The notes: a model not told the origin generated them from the sequence alone. Shown: positions 16,771 through 24,512, numbered from the stretch's first letter. The stretch is 64,000 nucleotides of DNA from Lineus longissimus (GCF_910592395.1 NC_088314.1:8494001-8558000); one strand, 5' to 3'. Numbers and translations are program-made.

Positions 16771-17208
16771 TCATTCCATTAAAGGAATAGTACATTTCTT
16801 CTCTTTAACTACAGGTTTAACAAGAGGGTTAATTGATCCCTTCATGACTGCTTCATTCGGACTACGTCCAGAGAACAAAGTTCGATTCAAGCCTGATCGC
16901 TGCTCTTTACTTACTTTTTTAGGAAGTTTCTTAAACATGATAAATGATGCTAAAATAATTGCACCTAAACCTAGTACATAGACATAAGTATTACTACTAG
17001 ATTCACGCAGTGATACATCAGTATTTTGAGATTGTGGTTCTTCTTCCTCTAATTCTTCTTCCTCCTTTTCCACAACTCTGTTGTTTGGTGAGGAGTCCTG
17101 TACTTTAAATGTCGTCTTATCCTTTTTTATCCTCTTAAATTCCTTAGATCTTCTACCCAGTTCTCTAGACCATGCTAATTGTTTCTCTGATCGAGGTTTC
17201 TTAGACAC
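16771..17208 (-). CDS. Polinton single-pass membrane protein, basic N terminus
   Basis: About 145 residues. A basic N terminus (KKPRSEKQLAWSRELGRRSK), an acidic run (VEKEEEELEEEE), a membrane segment YVYVLGLGAIILASFIMF (about 76-93) and a basic tail. PRSEKQLAWARELGRRS-like starts recur in Polintons. The frame has no ATG upstream of this motif: it opens after an in-frame TAA with only ACG/GTG candidates, so the given start is a GTG and the true ATG may be lost or lie on another exon. A two-box repeat (16859-16883) encodes LFSGRSPNE in the tail. Confidence 0.6.
   Translation of the reverse strand: MSKKPRSEKQLAWSRELGRRSKEFKRIKKDKTTFKVQDSSPNNRVVEKEEEELEEEEPQSQNTDVSLRESSSNTYVYVLGLGAIILASFIMFKKLPKKVSKEQRSGLNRTLFSGRSPNEAVMKGSINPLVKPVVKEKKCTIPLME
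16859..16883 (-). repeat. Two-box repeat, reverse orientation
   Basis: GGAC-TAC-GTCC (16859-16869), spacer AGA, GAAC-AAA-GTTC (16873-16883): a complete 25-bp copy, in frame in the tail of the membrane-protein gene. Confidence 0.9.
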
Positions 17209-17269
17209 TGAAACTTTAGTAGTATCAGTTACAGTTTCAAGTTCCGTTTATCTCGGCCGAATTTAATTC

Positions 17270-17280
17270 GAACTATGTTC
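17270..17280. repeat. Single box 1 (GAAC-TAT-GTTC)
   Basis: A lone box-1 palindrome in the gap between two minus-strand genes, followed by TCATAACC where box 2 would be. Probably a half-lost copy. Confidence 0.5.
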
Positions 17281-17296
17281 TCATAACCAGGTTAAT

Positions 17297-18120
17297 TTAG
17301 TCTTCTTTATCATCACTACCTGTGATATCTAGACTTTCATCTATTGATTTGTCACATTCAGAGACAGTCATATTTGGTGTATTCATATTTGATGCAGTCA
17401 TACTCGATGTATTCATAGATGATTCCTCATGACAATGACCTAAAGTAATAAGTGTTGTTGAGGCAAGTGCAGTTAGTGCACCCATTCTCAAACTCAACCA
17501 TCCAAGCCATTTATCCAACTCGTTAGTTATCAAATAATCATTTCTAAGATCATGATAAAGATTATCTTCATCATCTATTGGTAATAACCACCTTGATAAT
17601 TTAGTGTAAGCTTTAATTACTGTCTTACCCAAAGAATCATTAAGTCTGGCAGCCATCTTTGTTTCATACATTCTTTTTCAGTCATATTATCTAAGTCATT
17701 AAAAGTTATTTGTTTATTAAGGAAATCCTTGCTTTTACCAGTTGCAACTAGAATCTCTAAGTCTTGTTTGGCTTTAAGGCCACTATCAGTCAAATAGTTC
17801 AAATTTTGTTGATTGCTAGTTGAGCCTTGTTGATTGTTAGTTAATCCTAGTTGGCAACTAGAATTGACTATTCCTTGACTGGGATTAACTATTCCTTGAC
17901 TAGGATTAACTAAATTTGAACTATTCAACTGCTTGTTTGAAACTTGTTGATTTGTAGAGCAGTTCTGTTGAAAGTTAGTTCTGTTTTGTTGGTAACTACC
18001 AGTGTTCTGTTGGTTAGAAGCCCCAACTCGAGCTAAGCTCTCAGGACTCATAACACCAATCTGTTTCATCTGTTGTTCAATCACTGCAGATGTCTGACTA
18101 TTCATTTGCTGATTATTCAT
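17297..18120 (-). pseudogene. Frameshifted Polinton gene (Gln/Asn-rich)
   Basis: Two overlapping frames look like one gene. The 5' frame (18120 to 17617) starts in TTTTAAATGAAT and has a Gln/Asn/Ser-rich body, then FNDLDNMTEKECM. The 3' frame (17671 to 17297) continues with KMAARLNDSLGKTVIKAY, RWLLPIDDED and LGWLSLRMGALTALASTTL. In other Polintons the segment DLDNMTEKE directly precedes KYEARLG..KTLG..L.LY in one protein, so the frame was probably lost between about 17650 and 17680. It is either a real disabling indel or a sequencing error. A degenerate two-box repeat sits at 18030-18054. Function unknown, perhaps a virion core protein. Confidence 0.65.
18030..18054 (+). repeat. Degenerate two-box repeat
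   Basis: GAGC-TAA-GCTC (18030-18040), TCA, then GGACTCATAAC, where only the left arm of box 2 survives. In frame near the N terminus of the frameshifted gene (encodes SPESLARV). Confidence 0.65.
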
Positions 18121-18171
18121 TTAAAATTATGGAAAAATGACTGTTAAGTGCAAAATGCTGTTTTCACAACT

Positions 18172-19281
18172 TTATTGCATCTTAACACTAGCTCGAGCTG
18201 TGCTCTCAGGACGAAGTCCAGCTCGAGCTGTGCTCTCAGGACGAAGTCCGGCTGGTGTAAACTTAATATTACTGATGCAGTTAATGTCTCGACCTGCACT
18301 GGCACTCAGTAAAACGTCAAACTGCTTGTCAATATCCTGGTCATATTCCTTCTCAACCTTGTAATTCTGGAAGAAAATACTTTGAGTGAAATCATACCAT
18401 AATCTCTCCAAATCATTTACTCGCTCCTTGTTGGTTAAAAAAGGTGTAAATATTACATAATCAATTTTCAGCGTTTTAAAGGCTTGGTGTAAAAATACCT
18501 TGTAGTTAATGGTGACCTTCACACCACAGTAATGCAGAAATCTAAGGAAAGCATAGTACACTAGTCTAAGGTCAGTGATATTCTCATCGGTTAATTGCGG
18601 TTTACCAATTGCCCTGTTAATAAATTCAATGGCAAGAAACCAATCATATTCCCCACAGTGAAATTTAAAAAGCATGGCTTCACCATGTAACCCTTGGTTA
18701 CATAACTTAGAGGGGAGAGTGTTAATACCCATTTTTAGGGCTGACTGAAGAGTACTTTCATATCTCTGCTTACTAAGACATTTTCTGTGACTTGAAAAGT
18801 AGCAATGTAAATACCCTTCCACAAAGTCCTTTAAATACTTAACTGCCGATTCGGACAGCCGACTCCATCCAAGTTTCCTTAGAATACTGTCAAAGTAACG
18901 TGTCTTGTTGTCAATATTGATCTCAAGAGTTTTAAAATCATCGTCGTAAGTAGTCGAATTGCAATTGGTGCAGAATTGATACTTCACAGTTTTAGCTGCG
19001 TACCTTGCTGAATTCAAGTTTTTTTGATACTCAAAAAGTGTCCACCTTTTACAATTACGGCAGAATTGAGCATTAGTGTTGGTACTGACGTCATATTCTT
19101 TCATTCTTGGCAGGACTACTTTGATTGTCTCAGTCGAGCTTTGCTCTCTGGACTTTGTCCTAGTCAGACTTCGTCCTGAGAGCTCTGCTCGATCCATAAC
19201 CCTAGGACGAATGTATCCTTTAAGATTCTCATTGTTCCACTCACTAGAATAATAGTCTTTTAATGAGATGTATTTATTCAT
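18172..19281 (-). CDS. Zinc-ribbon Polinton protein, function unknown
   Basis: A 369-residue protein. A zinc ribbon with two CxxC knuckles (FCRNCKRW and FCTNCNST, about residues 73-107) precedes an all-helical body of about 200 residues (FLRFLHYCGVKVTINYKVFL and neighbours). A zinc ribbon plus helical repeats recalls TFIIB-like or viral transcription factors, but I cannot confirm this. Two pairs of two-box repeats lie in frame: one near the N terminus (19136-19190, encodes DRAELSGRSLTRTKSREQSS) and one forming the C-terminal tail (18195-18249, encodes GLRPESTARA twice). No frame damage. Confidence 0.7.
   Translation of the reverse strand: MNKYISLKDYYSSEWNNENLKGYIRPRVMDRAELSGRSLTRTKSREQSSTETIKVVLPRMKEYDVSTNTNAQFCRNCKRWTLFEYQKNLNSARYAAKTVKYQFCTNCNSTTYDDDFKTLEINIDNKTRYFDSILRKLGWSRLSESAVKYLKDFVEGYLHCYFSSHRKCLSKQRYESTLQSALKMGINTLPSKLCNQGLHGEAMLFKFHCGEYDWFLAIEFINRAIGKPQLTDENITDLRLVYYAFLRFLHYCGVKVTINYKVFLHQAFKTLKIDYVIFTPFLTNKERVNDLERLWYDFTQSIFFQNYKVEKEYDQDIDKQFDVLLSASAGRDINCISNIKFTPAGLRPESTARAGLRPESTARASVKMQ
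18195..18249 (+). repeat. Direct tandem pair of two-box repeats
   Basis: Two identical copies GAGC-TGT-GCTC, TCA, GGAC-GAA-GTCC at 18195-18219 and 18225-18249, 30-bp period with the 5-bp spacer AGCTC. They encode a duplicated GLRPESTARA in the C-terminal tail of the minus-strand zinc-ribbon protein. Confidence 0.95.
19136..19190. repeat. Head-to-head pair of two-box repeats
   Basis: GAGC-TTT-GCTC, TCT, GGAC-TTT-GTCC (19136-19160), spacer TAGTC, then reverse AGAC-TTC-GTCC, TGA, GAGC-TCT-GCTC (19166-19190). The arrangement and 5-bp spacer match 13146-13200 inside the polymerase gene, although the two hosts are unrelated genes. Confidence 0.93.
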
Positions 19282-19328
19282 ATTTACATAATAATTATTT
19301 TTTAAACATTGTTTTGATAGAAGGTCAC

Positions 19329-20807
19329 CTAAGACCTTTTACGTGATTTTACTGTTTTACGTGATTTTAAGGCTTTAACACCCCCAATTAAACCATAAAT
19401 TATGGAACTAACAATAGCAATAACTGCTATGATCAGATGTTCGGCTAGAAAGCCAACAACTGCACCAATTGTTTTCAGGAGAAATGATACGATAGAACCG
19501 ATGATTCCCGGTAAAGCCGCAGCTGATTTCTTGGCTAGTTCTTTTAGCCATTCAGCAAACTTCTTGAGACCTTCTTTTACTTTATCTGGTATTGATGGTT
19601 TTGGTCCAGGTTCTGGTGTAGGTCCTGGAGTTGGGTCTGGTCCTGGAGATGGTCCTGGTCCTGGAGTTGGTTTTACAGATTTATTGACACCACTTAAAGC
19701 ACTACTGATACTAAGACCTAGAGTTGTAAATGTCATTACAACAGCTGTTATTATGGCGCTAATAGTTACACCATACGTCTTAAAAAGTAACTTTATTCTG
19801 TCCTTCAGAGGAATAGTTGAATCTGGTTTCTTTAGAACATCAACAATTAAACGTTTAATTCTTCTAGTTTGTGACTCCCTGTCATTGTCTAACCTCCATA
19901 CCTTTGACTGTTCCTCATGCAATTTGTCATTTAGTTCATCTATTTGCTTTTTCAACTCCCCCGTGTCTTTAGAATCTTCTTCTACAGACTTTACATAGTC
20001 TCTTGTTAAATTATGAAGTTGATTTTCTAGTTCTTGTATTTGCATGTCCTTATCCCTCTTTACTGCAGCTAGTTTATCACCAGCCTGTTTTAACCCTCTA
20101 AGTTCTCTCAAGGCATATTCAGTAAAACCCAGTGATTTAAGTTCATCATCATTAGAATCTATCAGTTTATCTATTGGTTTGTTTGAACTGTTTACCTCAT
20201 TAATTACTGCCTGTGTTTCAGGGGTTACTAATGTAGGTTCCCTTACTGGTGGGTCAGGTGCAATCATACCTCTAATCATGTCAACAAATCTAGTACCAAA
20301 CTTAGTCTTTAATGTGCCTTCAGCATAGAAGCTTCCATTATCCTTAGTTAAAGGAATTAACTTGATAATAATGGTTTTATCCTTATTACGCCAGTCAAAT
20401 AAATTTTCGTTTTCAAGTTTACCTTTTATCAAATCAACTTCATACTTTGTTTTCGGATTGTAATAAAGTTTGTTTCCATTGTAACTAATGTGTGGTGAAA
20501 GATTACTCAATTTTTTCTTGTCATAATTCCAGTTTGATCCTCCCAATGCTGTATCAAGTTTATCCTCTATTGTATCGTAACTTAACTCCTTTTCCATCAA
20601 TTCAGGGACAATACCTCTTACTCTTTCTGGTGTACTGAATGAAGTTTCAGTAGTAAGATTTCCACCTCCTGTGTTGTATGTTGTGCCGTCATCTTGAAAA
20701 GTTCTATTGGTTTCACTTGTATTAGGATCTATCTCATCCATTTGGATATATTCACCTCCTGTGTTGTATGTTGTGCCGTCATCTGGATAAGGGAGATTCT
20801 TTCTCAT
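19329..20807 (-). CDS. Polinton coiled-coil membrane protein
   Basis: A 492-residue protein. Two N-terminal repeats of DDGTTYNTGG (residues about 9-18 and 39-48), a globular part (NGNKLYYNPKT..YEVDLIKGKL), a coiled coil (about 255-320, QIQELENQLHNL to WRLDNDRES), PLKDRIKLLFKTYGVTISAI with a membrane segment, a Pro-Gly linker (PTPGPGPSPGPDPTPG), then a C-terminal block with LPGIIGSIVSFLLKTIGAVV and a second hydrophobic stretch. This order, with PLKDR..LLF..GVTI..I and ALPGIIGSIVSWLL, recurs in Polintons; it suggests a virion membrane-active protein. An upstream ATG (about 20895) opens a frame through a CAT repeat that stops before this gene, so the N terminus may have slipped at the repeat. 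Confidence 0.75.
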   Translation of the reverse strand: MRKNLPYPDDGTTYNTGGEYIQMDEIDPNTSETNRTFQDDGTTYNTGGGNLTTETSFSTPERVRGIVPELMEKELSYDTIEDKLDTALGGSNWNYDKKKLSNLSPHISYNGNKLYYNPKTKYEVDLIKGKLENENLFDWRNKDKTIIIKLIPLTKDNGSFYAEGTLKTKFGTRFVDMIRGMIAPDPPVREPTLVTPETQAVINEVNSSNKPIDKLIDSNDDELKSLGFTEYALRELRGLKQAGDKLAAVKRDKDMQIQELENQLHNLTRDYVKSVEEDSKDTGELKKQIDELNDKLHEEQSKVWRLDNDRESQTRRIKRLIVDVLKKPDSTIPLKDRIKLLFKTYGVTISAIITAVVMTFTTLGLSISSALSGVNKSVKPTPGPGPSPGPDPTPGPTPEPGPKPSIPDKVKEGLKKFAEWLKELAKKSAAALPGIIGSIVSFLLKTIGAVVGFLAEHLIIAVIAIVSSIIYGLIGGVKALKSRKTVKSRKRS

Positions 20808-20831
20808 TTCTAGAATTTGTTCAAAAGTTCC

Positions 20832-20859
20832 TGATGATGATGATGATGATGATGATGAT
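20832..20859. repeat. (GAT)n microsatellite, 28 bp
   Basis: About nine GAT repeats (CAT on the minus strand). They lie between a good ATG (minus, about 20895) and the ORF at 19329-20807; the intervening frame closes at TAG. Slippage here could have separated the original start from the body of the gene. Confidence 0.85.
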
Positions 20860-20906
20860 TGTGGATCATTTCATAATTTTCACCTCCTTCAGCCATAATT
20901 ACTTAT

Positions 20907-22298
20907 TTATCTAACCATAAAAACAATCAATGTACCAACAACTGAGTAAAGCATGAATTTAATTGTTTTATGAGTATCATCCACCTTCTCAACTTTGGTG
21001 TCAAGTTTAGTAGTAGTAGGAGTATTCTTTGAGGTTTCAGTTGTTTTTGGTGTATCAACATTACTATTTGGTTTATGACTGGTCTCGAGCTTTGCTCTCA
21101 GGACGAAGTCCGTCATTGATGTACCAACGCTACTCTTAACTCTTATTTTCTTAGAACTATTTCCTTCCATCAGTGGTGGTGGTAAGGTCTTTTTGTGGTT
21201 AATGTCATTCTTACCGGGTTTAGCATTTTTTGGTGCTATTAAAATGTTATTATTGTAGTTATCCAGCTTACCAATAACGAGTACCATATTTGATCCTATG
21301 ACATACAATCCTGGTGATATTACATAATCTAGTCTTGTATGAGTGTCACTCACTGCTTTTTGATATCTTTGAATTGAAGTGGGAATATCAGGATGTTGAT
21401 TAATCGAGTCCTTTAATAGTTTGTTAAATTCCTTCTGAGCATCCAATTCTGTACCCGGTACTCCAATTATTGGTGTTCTGGTCAACGCCTGAGCACCCAG
21501 AATACAGTAAACATATGTTCTTATTGTGTCATTCAACCTCTCTATTCCAGGATTAGAGAAACCATTTGATTTAAATATCATGAATTGTTGATAGGTTTGA
21601 CATTCATTTTGTGTAATTACATCAAATACATTCTTGTGTCTCCTGACATGATCCTTGATGAAAATATCTGGATATTTGAAATTAGCCATTCCAGCATCCC
21701 AGTCTTTACTGAACATCGGTGGCATTCTATTTTCATGAACTTGCATGAGGAAGAAATTGATTTTAGAATCATTGATGTAATATCCGGGATCAGTTATGTT
21801 CGGGTTGTAATCCGGTACACTCCATGACCTCCAACCACCGTTATTTTCAAACACCGAGAAATCGTACTCGTCTTTTAAACCAAATTCACTCAATAACCCT
21901 CCTAGTTTCCTATGGTTAATGTTATTGTTTGTCTCATTAAAATCACTTTCACCTGGAATTGGTATCTCTAGATTCTTCATGATCTTCAATATTTGATAGT
22001 AAACATGAAACCTGTAAATTGACCTTAACAATGGGTCACTGCGATTCAAGTGATCGTCTATTGAAATACCACAACCTGTTGTAGCAAACCAAACAGCCAT
22101 GTTAAATTGGTTCTGGTAAAACGATAATGGATTCTTTTCCAGTCGCAGACAGTCTTTCTTATTTTTCAGGCTCAAAAACCCAGGTGTTATCTTAGTTTCT
22201 TGTAGGCGGAAGAAGTTATTAGTATTAACAGTTACTTCTAAATTAAAGAAGTCATAGGTGAATTTACTTTTATGTTGATTTGCTATTGGATAATACAT
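20907..22298 (-). CDS. Polinton large virion-type protein, C-terminal anchor
   Basis: A 463-residue protein. The N-terminal domain has FNMAVWFATTGCGISIDDHL and LLRSIYRFHVYYQILKIM; the middle has GFSNPGIERLNDTIRTYVYC and ILGAQALTRTPIIGV; then a low-complexity Thr/Lys tail and a C-terminal membrane anchor (FMLYSVVGTLIVFMV). The RFHVYY, GxERLNxxIRTYVxxxLGAQAxTR series is recurrent in Polintons. It is probably a structural or membrane virion protein. The start is in AAATTAAATG. A two-box repeat at 21087-21111 encodes MTDFVLRAKLE in the tail. Confidence 0.75.
   Translation of the reverse strand: MYYPIANQHKSKFTYDFFNLEVTVNTNNFFRLQETKITPGFLSLKNKKDCLRLEKNPLSFYQNQFNMAVWFATTGCGISIDDHLNRSDPLLRSIYRFHVYYQILKIMKNLEIPIPGESDFNETNNNINHRKLGGLLSEFGLKDEYDFSVFENNGGWRSWSVPDYNPNITDPGYYINDSKINFFLMQVHENRMPPMFSKDWDAGMANFKYPDIFIKDHVRRHKNVFDVITQNECQTYQQFMIFKSNGFSNPGIERLNDTIRTYVYCILGAQALTRTPIIGVPGTELDAQKEFNKLLKDSINQHPDIPTSIQRYQKAVSDTHTRLDYVISPGLYVIGSNMVLVIGKLDNYNNNILIAPKNAKPGKNDINHKKTLPPPLMEGNSSKKIRVKSSVGTSMTDFVLRAKLETSHKPNSNVDTPKTTETSKNTPTTTKLDTKVEKVDDTHKTIKFMLYSVVGTLIVFMVR
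21087..21111 (+). repeat. Two-box repeat, forward
   Basis: GAGC-TTT-GCTC (21087-21097), TCA, GGAC-GAA-GTCC (21101-21111): a complete copy in the variable tail of the minus-strand virion-type protein, in frame. Confidence 0.93.
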
Positions 22299-22461
22299 TT
22301 AATTTACTTGAATTTTTTCCTTGAATTTTGGTTAATGAAGACAGTAAAAAGGCCATTTATTTTAATGGAATAATCTCACCAGATGGAGAAAGTGTGACGT
22401 TAACATCATGTCTCCATGGACAGAATAACATTTGCCTTTAAACCATAGTGATATTCAGTTG

Positions 22462-22560
22462 TACAATGACCATATCAGATGTTGCAATCATTAATTATTT
22501 GTGCTTGCAAATTACAATGGCCATATCAGATGTTGCAGTCATTAATTATTTTTGCTTGTC
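22462..22560. repeat. Two 51-bp direct repeats
   Basis: TACAATG(A/G)CCATATCAG begins at 22462 and again at 22513, each followed by ATGTTGCA(A/G)TCATTAATT. Non-coding Polinton DNA between the last gene and the right terminal repeat. Confidence 0.8.
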
Positions 22561-22568
22561 AAAGACAT

Positions 22569-22710
22569 GAAAAGGCCTATTGTGTCTTAATGCGTTTATC
22601 CGACAGAATTTTCGAAAAATATTTTCAGCGCTGAAAATTATTTTTGCGTCGTTAAAATAATGTCTCGAAATTCTGTCGGATAAACGCATTAACGAACAAT
22701 AGACCTTTTG
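22569..22710. mobile_element. 142-bp fold-back (MITE-like) with inner TTAA ends
   Basis: A long inverted repeat. The inner arms TTAATGCGTTTATCCGACAG (22587-22606) pair with the inverted copy ending at 22692, outer arms AAAAGGCCTATTG pair with CAATAGACCTTTT, and the centre is the palindrome TTTTCAGCGCTGAAAA. There is no ORF. It is probably a small MITE inside the Polinton. Confidence 0.75.
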
Positions 22711-22939
22711 TAATACTTTGGGACGTGAGTATTGTTTGGTAACATATGTTACCATGTACATGCAGACTCTGTCAACAATATTTTAAATAGATTCAAGCAA
22801 CAATGATTAATCACTGTAACAGCTGTCTTGTAGGCCTACAGCATTTATTGGAATACGCTGGGACTGTCAAGATGTGCGAACTTCAAGGGTTCATTTCTCT
22901 GCTAGTTTTTAACGGATATTTGCAATGATGTATCCTTGG
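22711..22939. other. Polinton non-coding spacer
   Basis: An AT-rich stretch between the fold-back and the right terminal repeat. I see no gene or clear signal. Confidence 0.6.
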
Positions 22940-23214
22940 AAAGCTATTGACGTGTACTTTCTGTTGGAATACAGTAAGTCATGATTACATTAACCCATTG
23001 AACTCTAGTATTCCCTTACCATTTCACTGCAACGCTTCACTGACCATTTCATTGCAACGCTTCACTGGGAATCTAATGAATGATAGAATATATGTATTGT
23101 GGTGTCTGGTTCTTAGGGGTTTCTAAGCTAATTTGAGACAAAAAGGCCTGTAAGGGCTTTTGTTAAAATAGCTTAGAATTACCTAGATTCCTACCACCAC
23201 AATACATATATTCT
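22940..23214 (-). repeat. Polinton right terminal inverted repeat
   Basis: The inverted 275-bp copy of 3122-3396. The outer 130 bp (23085-23214) folds back on itself like the left tip. It is followed directly by the GACGTT duplication (23215-23220). Confidence 0.97.
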
Positions 23215-23280
23215 GACGTTCGATCATTGTTCGTCAGTAAGCCAATCAATAGTGGGAAGGGGATTGAGTTGAAGAGTTGA
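23215..23280 (+). pseudogene. Second GPCR, last codons after the Polinton
   Basis: The GACGTT duplication and then the C-terminal codons (RSLFVSKPINSGKGIELKS) of the broken second GPCR that begins at 2777, ending at TGA 23278-23280. The same codons are contiguous in unit 2 at 27241-27301. Confidence 0.85.
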
Positions 23281-24167
23281 GCATCAACTGGTACAGCGTC
23301 TGTAAACAATATCGTGCGATTTGTAATATAATGTAGAAGGAACCAAAGATCTCGGAGGAAACCTATAGGCACAGAATGCAGAGAGAGAGTCGCCCTGGTT
23401 GTATACAACATCATGGAGAGAGGTCCCGACTGCGAGTTCGGCCGCAGAGGTGACAGATGCCGATGTTACAAAATTTCGAACATCGCATCGATACCACTGT
23501 GCCACTCATCGATACCACTGCGCCACTCTGACGGTCCTGTTCTACAGTCAAATATCTTGGACAAAGTCACTCTGAATAAACCATACATCGTAAAAAGCAA
23601 AAATCAGGCAGGCGGACGTGAAGGACTTCCGATTTCCGCCCGAGGGGTTCTTGATGCAAGGGGTTCTCTCAAATTACAAGTAGTTGAAATATATGCATAT
23701 TTAGCTGAATTGATCATCGCCAATAATTACCAAACCGCGGTGAAGATATGATGGTTTAGAATGACACCCGCAATCAATGTAAATTATTAAGCTGCAGCGC
23801 ATGCTCCAGATATGAGTGTTGTAAATACATTTTTGTGTAGTTGTTTTTCGAGAGCCAACGAACAGTAAAAAGTGCCTCCTCTAGCATTTTGTGCTGAAAT
23901 CTCAGAGAATATTATTTACACGATTCACTCTTTTCAACTTACAGAGAAAAACTGATCCGGAAAATATAGTCATGCGATTTGTAGAGTCCTGGACGCTTTC
24001 GCATTGTTTTGAATGGGCAGTACGGCAGGAAGTCTGTTAATTGTGTTGTCAGTCAGAGTTTCCGTCGTTTTTGTGGTACGTTCCCAGACAACGGTGCAAA
24101 ATATGGAATCAGGCGAAATCAAATTTCGATGTTAGGTTTGAGATGTTTTTGAATAGTAATTGATACC
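23281..24167. other. Right part of tandem unit 1, non-coding
   Basis: The rest of unit 1 after the Polinton, nearly identical to 27302-28200. Short ORFs on both strands have no recognisable family. No gene is supported. Confidence 0.7.
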
Positions 24168-24512
24168 GAGCTGGAGGTATTTGTTGCCTCCAAACACTCA
24201 TACCGACTAATACTGGCGGTGTGCGTCAATCATAAAGTCTCCTCCTCATTCTGAAGGTGGATACGCACAACGCTGGTAGATCGCCGGGCATGCCAACACA
24301 GTCAACCCGCTTGGATGGAGCTGTCATTTCGCTCATATCATCGGCGAGACGTCTCGGTCTTCAAAAGTCCACTAAAAGTGGCCCCCATGTGCTACACTGT
24401 GCATCCTGAAGTGGGACAGACCAATTTAATCTCCATTCCCGCGTTGTTTGGCGAGGCAACCAATTATTACTTACCTCTAGTTCGGTATTTAATTATTATC
24501 CGAAGATAATCC

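Larger units (their letters stand above)
3122..23214. mobile_element. Polinton/Maverick, complete, 20,093 bp
   Basis: A complete Polinton (Maverick), a virus-like self-synthesising DNA transposon. It has 275-bp terminal inverted repeats that are identical by eye, starts with AG and ends with CT, and is flanked by the 6-bp duplication GACGTT (3116-3121 and 23215-23220); all three are family hallmarks. The same site is uninterrupted at 27236-27241 in the next tandem unit. It encodes the diagnostic set: major and minor capsid proteins, packaging ATPase, retroviral-type integrase and protein-primed polymerase B, plus several family-typical virion-like proteins. Gene starts are often embedded in TTAAATG. 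A protease was not found. One gene carries a nested transposon (9400-10901) and one a frameshift (near 17650). The identical terminal repeats suggest recent insertion. Confidence 0.97.

Noticed and set aside
19402-19998. Plus-strand ORF of 198 residues
   Set aside because: It is the reverse-strand shadow of the coiled-coil membrane protein gene, including its Pro-Gly repeat.
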